From a bacterium HR41 (GTDB lineage: Bacteria > Actinomycetota > Thermoleophilia > Solirubrobacterales > Thermoleophilaceae): a DNA stretch of 8,748 bases. Position 1 is the first letter of the stretch, and each line of letters opens with the position of its first letter. Positions 1-6,662 of this stretch are shown here, in pieces. The translations under genes and the position numbers were made by a program. The stretch covers positions 1 to 8,748 of the forward strand of contig BEIR01000036.1 of NCBI GenBank assembly GCA_002898855.1, in the 5' to 3' direction. Under the pieces are notes generated by a model. The model searched no databases. It was not told where the DNA came from and saw only the letters and a program-made list of their open reading frames with translations.

Positions 1-1
1 C

Positions 2-1264
2 GAGCCGGTCGAGCAGGCGACTTACGCACGGTTCCTCGCGAGCTGGCAGGGCGCGAGCGGCGCCTCCGCGGGCGGCGGTGTCGGCGCTTTGCGCGACCAG
101 CTGATCGCTCTGCAGGCGCTACCGCTGGCTGTCGAAAGTTGGGAGCGCGACGTCTTTCCGCGCCGCCTGGGCTCGTACTCGCCGACATGGCTCGACGAGC
201 TGCTGGCGAGCGGCGAGGTGGTGTGGGTCGGCGCCGGGCGGCTCGGTCGCAGCGGCAGGGTGGCGTTCCTCTTTCGCGAGGACGCGCGCCTGCTCGGACC
301 GCCCCCCGGTGCGGGACCGCGGCCCGAGGGACCGGTGCACGACGCCCTGCGCGCAGTGCTCGCGCAGGGAGCGCGGTTCTGGTTCGAGATCGGGGAGGAA
401 CTGTCGGGCTTCGCGGCCGAGGAGCTCGAAGCCGCGCTTTGGGAACTCGTCTGGGCGGGCGAGGTCACGAACGACTCGTTCGCGCCCCTGCGCGCCGGCC
501 GTCGTGCCGGCAGCGACCGGCGCGCCCAGCTGCGCCGCGGCACGCGCTTCGCTCGGCGGCGGCGGGGTCCTGCCCCCCACCTCGTCGGCCGCTGGTCGCT
601 GACAGCGCCGCTCTTCCGCGACCCGCCACCGTTCGGACCGCGGAGGCGTGCGTTCGCCGAGCTGTTGCTCGAGCGCTACGGCGTCGTAACGCGCGAAACG
701 GCACGTAGCGAGAGCGTGCCCGGCGGTTTCGCCGCCCTCTACGGCGAGCTACAGAAACTCGAAGTGCTCGGCGTAGCCCAGCGCGGCTACTTCGTCGAAG
801 GTCTCGGCGGCGTGCAGTTCGCGCTGCCGAGCGCAGTCGAGCGTTTGCGCTCCCAGCGCGACGACCCCGAAGAGGCGCCGCTCGTGATCGCCGCCACCGA
901 TCCCGCCCAGCCCTACGGGCTGGTGCTTCCCTGGCCGCAGCGCGAAGACGGTCGCCGACCGCAGCGCGCGAGCGGTGCGCTCGTGGTGCTCGACCACGGA
1001 CAGCCCACGGTCTACGTGGAGCGTGGCGGCCGTGCCCTTCTGACGCTCGGCGGCCCGCCCTTCGACGACGACGGCGCCCCTGCGCCGTGGCTCGTGCGCT
1101 CCCTGCAGGCGCTGGCACAAGCGGCAAGCGAAGGGCGCTGCGGCCGTCTCTCCCTCGAACGTGTCGACGGCGAGCCGCTGGCAGGCTCGCCGCTCGAGGC
1201 GGTGCTTGTCGAGCTCGGCTTCCGCCGGGGACCAAGGCGGCTCGTGGCGGGCGCCGGAACCTGA
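2..1264 (+). CDS. lhr: Lhr-family ATP-dependent helicase, C-terminal part (5' end outside the window)
   Basis: This is the last 420 residues of a large Lhr-type superfamily 2 helicase. The frame is open from base 2, so the helicase core lies upstream and the TTG at 89 is an internal codon, not a start. Visible residues match the C-terminal half of actinobacterial Lhr as I know it: ATYARFLASWQG (about 6-17), a winged-helix-like stretch SYSPTWLDELLASGEVVW (about 58-75), a second helical segment near 141-165, GRWSL (about 197-201), then VVTRETARSE (about 228-237) and GYFVEGLGGVQFALP (about 262-276). In the family this region is a tandem winged-helix plus beta-barrel module related to AlkZ-type glycosylases, and Lhr acts in DNA crosslink and other damage repair. 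The DNA-repair glycosylase gene nei lies 1.9 kb downstream on the same strand. No clear terminator follows the TGA stop, and the convergent permease gene ends 26 bp away. Confidence 0.9.
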   Translation, partial: EPVEQATYARFLASWQGASGASAGGGVGALRDQLIALQALPLAVESWERDVFPRRLGSYSPTWLDELLASGEVVWVGAGRLGRSGRVAFLFREDARLLGPPPGAGPRPEGPVHDALRAVLAQGARFWFEIGEELSGFAAEELEAALWELVWAGEVTNDSFAPLRAGRRAGSDRRAQLRRGTRFARRRRGPAPHLVGRWSLTAPLFRDPPPFGPRRRAFAELLLERYGVVTRETARSESVPGGFAALYGELQKLEVLGVAQRGYFVEGLGGVQFALPSAVERLRSQRDDPEEAPLVIAATDPAQPYGLVLPWPQREDGRRPQRASGALVVLDHGQPTVYVERGGRALLTLGGPPFDDDGAPAPWLVRSLQALAQAASEGRCGRLSLERVDGEPLAGSPLEAVLVELGFRRGPRRLVAGAGT

Positions 1265-1290
1265 CGGTCCAGACCGCCCGACGACACCGC

Positions 1291-2100
1291 TCAGCGCGCC
1301 GGCACCCAGCGGAAGCGCCGCGCCGCCACTGCGACCGCCACGGCACCCCACGCGGTCACTACCACCAGGTGGCCGAGCGGCAACTGCACGCCGTGCGCGC
1401 CCGGTTCGAACGGTCCGAGCAGCACCTCGAAGAGGTGCTCGAGAGGGAGAACCTCGCCGATCGTACGCAGCCAGCCTGGCGCCTGCGTGGTGTCGAAGAA
1501 AAGGCCCGACACGAAATACAGCGGCAGCGCTACGGCGTTGGCGATCGCCGGAGCCGAGTTCTCGTTGGGGATCGCCGTCGACAGGGCCAAGCCCATCGCG
1601 CTGAACGCGGCAGCACCGAAAACGACGCCGATCGCGACGGTGACGAGCGGCAGCCCGGGCACGGCGACGCCGTAGAAGACTGCGCCGAACACGATCACGG
1701 TGGCGACGATCGCTACGGCGAGGGCGCACGCTGCCAAGACCTCGCCAAGCACAAACGCCAACGGCGGCAACGGCGTGCCGCGCAAACGCTTGAGGAACCC
1801 GCGCTCGCGCCGCACCACGACGCTGATCGCGAGGTTCATGAACGTCGTCGAGACGATTGCCAGCGCGGCGATAGCCGGCACGTAATAGGTGGCGAGGTTG
1901 ATCCCGCGCGAGTCGATGCGAGCGTCGCCGAAGATCGCGCTGAACAGCACCAGGAAGATGAGCGGTAGCAGCACCGAGAAGAACACAGCCGGCGGGTTGC
2001 GGCGGAAAGAACGCAGCGCGAACCCCGCTTGTGCCACCACGAGCGGTAGCAGCGGTGGCAGCTGACGCTCGTCGGCGGCGCTGCTCGCGGGCACGCGCAC
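1291..2100 (-). CDS. ABC-2 type exporter permease (DrrB-like)
   Basis: A 269-residue integral membrane protein, the membrane half of the exporter whose ATPase is encoded just upstream. About six hydrophobic segments can be seen, near residues 38-57, 69-93, 115-142, 145-173, 183-202 and 241-260. The cytoplasmic loop after segment 2 carries RRERGFLKRLRGTPLPP (about 97-113), the charged E-R-x-G...RL...TP signature of ABC-2 permeases in the DrrB/NodJ group. The GTG start at 2100 is supported by GGAGG at 2109-2113, 8 nt upstream and inside the end of the ATPase gene. The ATPase TGA is separated from this GTG by one base, so the two are almost certainly co-transcribed and translationally coupled. 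The substrate cannot be deduced; drugs, lipids or polysaccharides are all possible in this family. Confidence 0.9.
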   Translation of the reverse strand: MRVPASSAADERQLPPLLPLVVAQAGFALRSFRRNPPAVFFSVLLPLIFLVLFSAIFGDARIDSRGINLATYYVPAIAALAIVSTTFMNLAISVVVRRERGFLKRLRGTPLPPLAFVLGEVLAACALAVAIVATVIVFGAVFYGVAVPGLPLVTVAIGVVFGAAAFSAMGLALSTAIPNENSAPAIANAVALPLYFVSGLFFDTTQAPGWLRTIGEVLPLEHLFEVLLGPFEPGAHGVQLPLGHLVVVTAWGAVAVAVAARRFRWVPAR

Positions 2101-2101
2101 C

Positions 2102-3028
<927 letters not shown>

Positions 3029-3035
3029 GCGCGAC

Positions 3036-3041
3036 AACCTA
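3036..3041 (-). promoter_or_regulatory. Putative -10 hexamer for the ABC exporter genes
   Basis: Minus-strand TAGGTT fits the actinobacterial TANNNT -10 pattern and ends 7 nt before the GTG at 3028, so transcription could begin at the start codon (leaderless). No Shine-Dalgarno sequence precedes this GTG and no clear -35 is visible. Call by pattern only. Confidence 0.4.
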
Positions 3042-3117
3042 ACGCGCTTCGCGCTCGCACCGGCCTGGGACGCCGAGGCGCGCGGCCACAAGCGGCGGGG
3101 GGCGGCGGTCGACTCCC

Positions 3118-3123
3118 TACCAT
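3118..3123 (+). promoter_or_regulatory. Putative -10 hexamer for nei
   Basis: TACCAT ends 6 nt before the nei ATG at 3130 and no purine-rich ribosome site lies in between. The spacing suits a leaderless transcript starting at the A of ATG. No convincing -35 is visible. It faces away from the ABC exporter promoter within a ~100-bp divergent spacer. Confidence 0.4.
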
Positions 3124-3129
3124 CGGTCC

Positions 3130-3981
3130 ATGCCCGAGGGCGACACGATCCGCCTTGCGGCTAGCCGTATCGCGCGCGTCTTGGCAGGTTGCGATGTCGT
3201 CGACGCGCGCGCCCCGCGGGCGCGCGACCCCTCGCTGCGCTTGGTGCGCACGCTCGTCGGCCGTTGCTGCACCGGTGTGCACAGCCACGGTAAGCACCTG
3301 CTCGTCGAGTTCGAAGGCGGTCTTGTGCTGCACTCGCATCTGCGGATGAGCGGGAGCTGGGTGGTGACGGAGCGCAGCGCGGCTGACGCTGGCGCGCGGA
3401 CGGGGCCGAGCACACGCCGGCGGCGAGAGACGACCAGCCGGTTGTGGCTCGAACTGCTCACCGACAAGCACGCAGTGCGTCAGTACGGCGGTCCGGTGCT
3501 CGAGCTGCGCTCCCGCGCCGGTGCCGCGCTCGCGCTGGCGCGGGTCGGGCTCGGTCCCGACATCCTCGCCGCCGATTTCGACCTGGAGACCGCGGTCGCC
3601 AGGCTGGCGGCACTCGACCGTCGGCTCGCGATCGCTGACGCGTTGCTCGACCAGCGGGCGCTTTCAGGGATCGGCAACATCTGGCGGGCCGAGGCTTGCT
3701 TCGCTAGCGGGATCGATCCCTTCACACCGATTGGCGCGCTGACACGCGATGACCTGCGAACCCTCGTCGGCCGCGCGCGAGCTGATGCTCGCGGCTGTCG
3801 CTACGGGCAGCACCCGGCCCCGTCCGGTGCAGGTGTACAGCCGCGCCGGCCGTCCGTGCCGGGTGTGCGGAACGGCGATTGCCGCGCGCCGAAGTGGCGA
3901 GCAGGGACGCACGATCTACTGGTGTCCGCGCTGCCAGCGCCGCGACGGACGTCCCGCGGACGCACCGACGGCCGGCGCTGA
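3130..3981 (+). CDS. nei: Nei/Fpg-family DNA glycosylase, frameshifted: catalytic and H2TH part
   Basis: Bifunctional DNA glycosylase/AP lyase of the Fpg/Nei family, closest in look to actinobacterial Nei2, which removes oxidised bases in base-excision repair. ATG is followed by PEGDT, placing the catalytic Pro2 and Glu3 correctly. SHGKHL (52-57) carries the conserved beta-strand Lys55, LHSHLRMSGSW is at 67-77, and the helix-two-turn-helix motif LDQRALSGIGNIW at 173-185. Up to about Gly214 the protein follows the family. After that, this frame gives a 69-residue tail ending at 3981 with no zinc finger, while the expected zinc finger is encoded in the +1-shifted frame (next entry). As written, the product would lack the DNA-binding zinc finger and be impaired or dead. 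A (CG)4 run at 3772-3779 is the likely site of the break. It could be a real mutation or a sequencing or assembly error. Confidence 0.85.
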   Translation: MPEGDTIRLAASRIARVLAGCDVVDARAPRARDPSLRLVRTLVGRCCTGVHSHGKHLLVEFEGGLVLHSHLRMSGSWVVTERSAADAGARTGPSTRRRRETTSRLWLELLTDKHAVRQYGGPVLELRSRAGAALALARVGLGPDILAADFDLETAVARLAALDRRLAIADALLDQRALSGIGNIWRAEACFASGIDPFTPIGALTRDDLRTLVGRARADARGCRYGQHPAPSGAGVQPRRPSVPGVRNGDCRAPKWRAGTHDLLVSALPAPRRTSRGRTDGRR

Positions 3982-4099
3982 ACCCGTACCTGGCTGTGCG
4001 CTCCACTCCGCGGCGCTCCCGACCGGAGGTGCCGCGACGGCAGGTACGCGCGGAAGGAAACGCAGCGGGCAGCCGACTTCGTTGTCGAGAACACGATGA
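3779..4099 (+). pseudogene. nei: Zinc-finger C-terminus of Nei in the shifted frame
   Basis: Read from GAG at 3779, this frame encodes ELMLAAVATGS, then VYSRAGRPCRVCG and GRTIYWCPRCQRR. It holds the CxxC-x18-CxxC zinc finger of Fpg/Nei enzymes, with Cys codons at 3857, 3866, 3923 and 3932, and the conserved Arg in GRT that contacts DNA. It is the missing end of the gene starting at 3130. It cannot be a gene of its own: the frame has a stop at 3740-3742, and an ATG at 3749 would make only an isolated zinc finger. After the finger, about 51 further residues rich in Ala, Gly and Arg run to a TGA at 4097-4099, a tail longer than usual in the family. That TGA overlaps the ATG of the next gene as ATGA. 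With one CG unit restored, the whole protein would be about 323 residues. Confidence 0.75.
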
Positions 4100-4821
4100 A
4101 CACGACGTTCAAACGGGTCGGGCACAAGGGCGCAGCGGCGCACGCAGCCCCCGGCAACACGATCGCGAGTTTCGAGGCAGCGCTCGCGCTCGGCGTCGAC
4201 ATGATCGAGTTCGACGTCCTTCGCGATCGACGTGGCCGTCTCGTCCTCGCCCACGACGCGCACGACCTGGCCGCGCGCGAGCCGCTGACGCTCGACGCGG
4301 CGCTCGACCACCTGGCCGACGCTCGCTACGCAGGTATCGAGCTCGATGTCGACCTCAAGTTGCCTGGCTACGAGCGCGAGGTCTTGGCGGCTGTCCGCGA
4401 GCGGGGGTTGCTAGAGCGGACGCTCTTCTCGAGCACCTGGCCGGAGTCGTTGCGCGCGCTCGCCGCAGCGGATCCGGGTGCGCGGCGCGGCCTCTCGGTA
4501 CCCCGCGTGCGGCGCGACTACACGAAGACAGTGCTGGCAGTACCCGCCTACGCCGTCGTCCAGTGGTGGCGCCGCCGCCTGCCGGCGCGGGCAGCGCGTG
4601 CGCTCGCCGCGGGTCTCTGTCACGCCCTGATGGTGCACCGCCTGCTTGTCGGCCGGCGCTTGGTCGAGAGCGTGCGCGCGGCGGGCGGCGAGCTCTACGT
4701 GTGGACTGTCGACAGCTCCGCCGAGATCGCCCGCTTCGCCGAGCTCGGGGTGGACGGCGTGATCACCAACGACCCCGCTCTTTTCGCGACGCTCGCCCCC
4801 GCCGCCGAGCGCGCCGCCTAG
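4096..4821 (+). CDS. Glycerophosphodiester phosphodiesterase family protein
   Basis: A 241-residue TIM-barrel protein of the GDPD family, which hydrolyses glycerophosphodiesters to glycerol-3-phosphate and an alcohol. No signal peptide is visible, so a cytoplasmic location is likely. Recognisable pieces are GHKG (9-12, His10 catalytic), the metal-binding E38-x-D40 in MIEFDV, His53 in LAHD (second catalytic His), DLK (86-88), WTVD near the end, and DGVITNDP, the last barrel strand. Two consensus positions differ: the usual HRG is HKG, and the usual PENT is PGNT (19-22). The metal and His positions remain, so it may still be active, possibly on an unusual substrate. The ATG overlaps the TGA of the restored nei frame (ATGA), which implies coupled translation; no strong ribosome site is adjacent. 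I leave the gene symbol blank because several paralogues exist in this family. Confidence 0.87.
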   Translation: MNTTFKRVGHKGAAAHAAPGNTIASFEAALALGVDMIEFDVLRDRRGRLVLAHDAHDLAAREPLTLDAALDHLADARYAGIELDVDLKLPGYEREVLAAVRERGLLERTLFSSTWPESLRALAAADPGARRGLSVPRVRRDYTKTVLAVPAYAVVQWWRRRLPARAARALAAGLCHALMVHRLLVGRRLVESVRAAGGELYVWTVDSSAEIARFAELGVDGVITNDPALFATLAPAAERAA

Positions 4822-4827
4822 CGCGCG

Positions 4828-4847
4828 GCGACCGCTCGCCCGGTCGC
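4828..4847. repeat. Inverted repeat upstream of the Crp-family gene
   Basis: GCGACCG (4828-4834), six bases, then CGGTCGC (4841-4847) form a perfect 7-bp inverted repeat. It starts 7 nt after the stop of the phosphodiesterase gene and abuts the putative -10 hexamer at 4848. With no T-tract after it, it is a poor terminator. Its position fits an operator as well or better. The centre spacing does not fit the classic Crp site GTGA-N6-TCAC. Confidence 0.5.
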
Positions 4848-4853
4848 TAGGGT
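4848..4853 (+). promoter_or_regulatory. Putative -10 hexamer for the Crp-family gene
   Basis: TAGGGT fits TANNNT and would place the transcript start near 4860, leaving a short leader that contains the GGAGGAG ribosome site (4870-4876). No clear -35 is visible because the upstream region is taken up by the inverted repeat. Weak call. Confidence 0.3.
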
Positions 4854-4883
4854 CGGGCTTCGAGCTGGGGGAGGAGCCACCTG

Positions 4884-5597
4884 GTGGAGCCGACGCGGAA
4901 ATCGCTCACAGTCACGCCCGAGGAGGCAGCGGAGCTCCTACGCGGCACCTTCTACTTCGCGGCGCTCGACGAGGGACAGCTGCGCGAGCTCGCAGCGGTG
5001 GCCGTCCCGCGCAGCTGGGATCGCGGCGAGGTGATTTTTCGCGAGGGCGACAGCGGCGACACCTGCTACGTCGTGCGTTCGGGTGCGGTGCTGCTCACCC
5101 GCCACCGTCACGGGCGCGCGCTGGCGATCGCCGAGCTGCGGCGCGGCCAGGTTTTCGGCGAACTCGCGCTGTTCCGCGGCGAGCGGCGCTCCGCAACCGC
5201 CGAGACGCTCGAGCCGACGACGGCGCTCGCCTTGCTCGCCAGTGACGTCGAGCGGCTGATCCGTGCCGATACGTCGATCGCGATGCGCATGCTCGCGGCG
5301 ATGGCGGAGCGCGTCAGCGCCACCACCGATCGCCTTGTGCAGCAGTCTTTCCAGACCGTTCCCGGTCGCGTTGCGGCGACGCTGCTCGCGCAAGTGACCG
5401 CACGGCAGCGAGAGGGCGCTCCCGACCGCGACGTCGAGGTGCTCGCCACGCAAGCCGAAATCGCCGGACTGGCCGGCACGACACGCGAGAGCGCCAGTCG
5501 CTTCCTGCAGTCGCTCGCCCGTGACGGCGTCGTAACGCTGCGGCGAGGACGCGTGATCGTCCACACACCTGAGCGGCTGCGTGCCTACATCGCGTAA
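4884..5597 (+). CDS. Crp/Fnr-family transcriptional regulator
   Basis: A 237-residue DNA-binding regulator with the two-domain Crp layout. The N-terminal cyclic-nucleotide-binding fold covers about residues 25-130. Its phosphate-binding cassette FGELALF-x4-RSATA (91-106) keeps Glu93, Arg102 and Ser103, which correspond to the cAMP-contacting residues of E. coli Crp, so a cyclic nucleotide ligand is plausible. A long dimerisation helix follows at about 130-155. The winged helix is at about 187-232, with recognition helix TTRESASRFL. Arg201, Glu202 and Arg206 align with Crp Arg180, Glu181 and Arg185, which contact the TGTGA half-site. There are no Fnr-type N-terminal cysteines for an iron-sulfur cluster. 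The GTG start is set by GGAGGAG at 4870-4876, 7 nt upstream. The Nudix gene follows after 69 bp on the same strand. Confidence 0.9.
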   Translation: MEPTRKSLTVTPEEAAELLRGTFYFAALDEGQLRELAAVAVPRSWDRGEVIFREGDSGDTCYVVRSGAVLLTRHRHGRALAIAELRRGQVFGELALFRGERRSATAETLEPTTALALLASDVERLIRADTSIAMRMLAAMAERVSATTDRLVQQSFQTVPGRVAATLLAQVTARQREGAPDRDVEVLATQAEIAGLAGTTRESASRFLQSLARDGVVTLRRGRVIVHTPERLRAYIA

Positions 5598-5666
5598 ATG
5601 CCGTAGTAAGGATCCTGATCGTCGGGGCATCCCGGCACAGCCCGTGGCCGACGGAAGCGAGCGACG

Positions 5667-6125
5667 ATGACCCGCACCCACAGCGACAGCGACGAGTTCT
5701 CGGCCGGCGGCGTCGTCGTCCGCCACTTCCGCGGTCGGCCTTTCATCTGTGCCGTCGAACCGCGCGCCGGGGTCCTGGCGCTCCCCAAGGGCCACGTCGA
5801 GCCGGGCGAGACGCCGCTCGAGGCGGCGGTGCGCGAGGTGCGCGAAGAGACGGGGCTCACCGTCGAGCCGCTCGAGGAGATCGGCGACACGCGCTACTGG
5901 TATACGCGCGGCGGGCGCAAGGTGTCGAAACGGGTCGTGTTTTTCCTCTGTCGCTACCGGTCGGGCGCGCTGCGCGACTACGACCGCAGCGAGGTCCTCG
6001 GTGCGCAGTGGCTACCGCTCGACGAGGCGCCCGAGCGTTTGTCCTATCCCGGCGAGCGCAAGATCGCCGCGCGCGCCCGCGAGTTGGTGGCACGGCAGTG
6101 GCCGCAGGAGCCGTGCGGGCGGTAG
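5667..6125 (+). CDS. Nudix hydrolase
   Basis: A 152-residue cytoplasmic pyrophosphohydrolase. The Nudix box is complete: G42-x5-E48-x7-R56-E57-V58-x-E60-E61-x-G63-L64, with the Glu residues that bind magnesium. The SAGGVVVR opening strand (12-19) and LPKGHVEPGET (39-49) resemble the MutT and diadenosine-polyphosphate hydrolase-like members, so an NTP, dinucleoside polyphosphate or similar NDP-X substrate is likely, but it cannot be chosen from sequence. The ATG at 5667 is preceded by a weak purine-rich stretch, GGAAGCGAG (5653-5661), and is the first sensible start. The 69-bp gap from the Crp-family gene and the 10-bp gap to the ASCH gene suggest co-transcription with the latter at least. Confidence 0.9.
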   Translation: MTRTHSDSDEFSAGGVVVRHFRGRPFICAVEPRAGVLALPKGHVEPGETPLEAAVREVREETGLTVEPLEEIGDTRYWYTRGGRKVSKRVVFFLCRYRSGALRDYDRSEVLGAQWLPLDEAPERLSYPGERKIAARARELVARQWPQEPCGR

Positions 6126-6128
6126 GCT
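6123..6128 (+). promoter_or_regulatory. Putative -10 hexamer for the ASCH gene
   Basis: TAGGCT begins with the stop codon of the Nudix gene and ends 7 nt before the GTG at 6136, the same spacing as at the ABC exporter gene. No ribosome site is present in the gap. This could give the ASCH gene its own leaderless transcript, but a TAG stop supplies half the motif for free, so chance is a serious alternative. Confidence 0.3.
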
Positions 6129-6135
6129 GCCGCGC

Positions 6136-6534
6136 GTGTACGTGCTCAATTTCTACTCGCCGGTCTTCATCGACCAGTTGCGGCGGGGGCGCAAGACGGC
6201 GACGATCCGGCTTGGCGACAAAAGCCAGAAGTACCGCAAGGGGACGGTCGTGATGGTGACGGTCGGCTACCAGCACTCGCCGCGCGAGCGCATCTTCGAG
6301 GCCGTGATCGACTCGGTCGAGGTCAAGCGCGTTCGTGACCTTTCGCCGCGCGACATCGAGCACGACAACCCCGAGTTCCGTCGCCTCGAGGAGACGGTTC
6401 ACTTCCTCGAGCAGATCTACGGGCGCAAGATCTCGCACAACGACATCGTCACAGTCGTGCGTTTCTCGCAGATCGTCGACCGTCCCTCCGAGCTGACGGA
6501 GCGGATGCGCCCGTCGGCCCCGACGCAGAACTAG
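6136..6534 (+). CDS. ASCH-domain protein (possible RNA-binding protein)
   Basis: A 132-residue protein from GTG 6136 that is recognisably an ASCH (PUA-like beta-barrel) domain. The early segment YVLNFYSPVF (2-11) leads into RGRKTATIRLGDKSQKYRKG (17-36), which contains the Gly-x-Lys-Thr-x-Thr-x-Arg core (Lys20, Thr21, Thr23, Arg25) typical of the fold, and then a hydrophobic strand VVMVTVGY (38-45). The acidic helical part near 75-100 and a final strand TVVRFSQIV complete it. ASCH domains are proposed to bind RNA or act as coactivators, and a few act as nucleoside amidohydrolases; no function can be fixed here. The frame is open further upstream inside the Nudix gene, but similarity begins at this GTG. 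A GTG two codons later (6142) is an alternative start. It ends about 195 bp before groES. Confidence 0.8.
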   Translation: MYVLNFYSPVFIDQLRRGRKTATIRLGDKSQKYRKGTVVMVTVGYQHSPRERIFEAVIDSVEVKRVRDLSPRDIEHDNPEFRRLEETVHFLEQIYGRKISHNDIVTVVRFSQIVDRPSELTERMRPSAPTQN

Positions 6535-6555
6535 CGCGGCGCACGAGCGGCGCCC

Positions 6556-6571
6556 GCGTGCACGTGCACGC
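6556..6571. repeat. Perfect 16-bp palindrome after the ASCH gene
   Basis: GCGTGCACGTGCACGC reads the same on both strands and contains GTGCAC twice. Flanking GCGGCG (6547-6552) and CGCCGC (6576-6581) are also complementary, so a larger imperfect stem over 6547-6581 is possible. No T-tract follows. It could be an operator, a transcript-end structure, or a chance GC-rich palindrome. Confidence 0.5.
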
Positions 6572-6588
6572 AGTCCGCCGCTTCTCCA

Positions 6589-6625
6589 CCCCGGTGAAGG
6601 AGCTGTTACCGGGGCCCCAATTTTT
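6589..6625 (+). terminator. Putative intrinsic terminator between the ASCH gene and groES
   Basis: CCCCGGT (6589-6595) pairs with ACCGGGG (6608-6614) across a 12-nt loop, and TTTTT follows at 6621-6625 after CCCCAA. The gap between stem and T-run makes it imperfect, but it lies where a terminator separating the Nudix-ASCH genes from the heat-shock promoter is expected. Confidence 0.45.
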
Positions 6626-6626
6626 G

Positions 6627-6655
6627 CTGACGCTTGGCACTCTCCGTGTTAGAGT
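6627..6655 (+). promoter_or_regulatory. Putative groESL promoter
   Basis: CTGACG at 6627-6632 (four of six bases match TTGACA) and TAGAGT at 6650-6655 (four of six match TATAAT) are 17 bp apart. The start of transcription would be near 6662. The first CIRCE element overlaps the spacer and the -10, which is the arrangement expected for HrcA repression. Confidence 0.5.
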
Positions 6656-6660
6656 GCCGA
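6634..6660. promoter_or_regulatory. CIRCE operator 1 (HrcA site)
   Basis: TTGGCACTC-N9-GAGTGCCGA matches the CIRCE consensus TTAGCACTC-N9-GAGTGCTAA, with exact 9-bp spacing and fully conserved GCACTC/GAGTGC cores. It is the binding site of the heat-shock repressor HrcA, whose gene is not in this window. Confidence 0.93.
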
Positions 6661-6662
6661 GC

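Noticed and set aside
89..91. TTG at 89 as the start of the first gene
   Set aside because: The frame is open to base 2 and the upstream residues already match Lhr (ATYARFLASWQG), so the gene enters from outside the window.
1265..1276. CGGTC-CA-GACCG hairpin as a terminator between lhr and the permease gene
   Set aside because: Only 5 bp of stem with a two-base loop and no T-tract on either side, which is too weak to call.
465..1729. Long antisense open frames over lhr (465-1346 and 749-1729, minus strand)
   Set aside because: Arg/Ala-rich translations with no domain, overlapping the well-supported Lhr frame and the permease gene. They are GC-bias shadows.
3029..3091. TTG at 3091 as start of the ABC ATPase
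   Set aside because: No ribosome site, a rare start codon, and 21 extra residues without family similarity. GTG 3028 fits the family and has a -10-like hexamer.
4938..5795. A 285-residue minus-strand open frame over the Crp-family and Nudix genes
   Set aside because: It covers two plus-strand genes with clear motifs and has no recognisable features or credible start signal.
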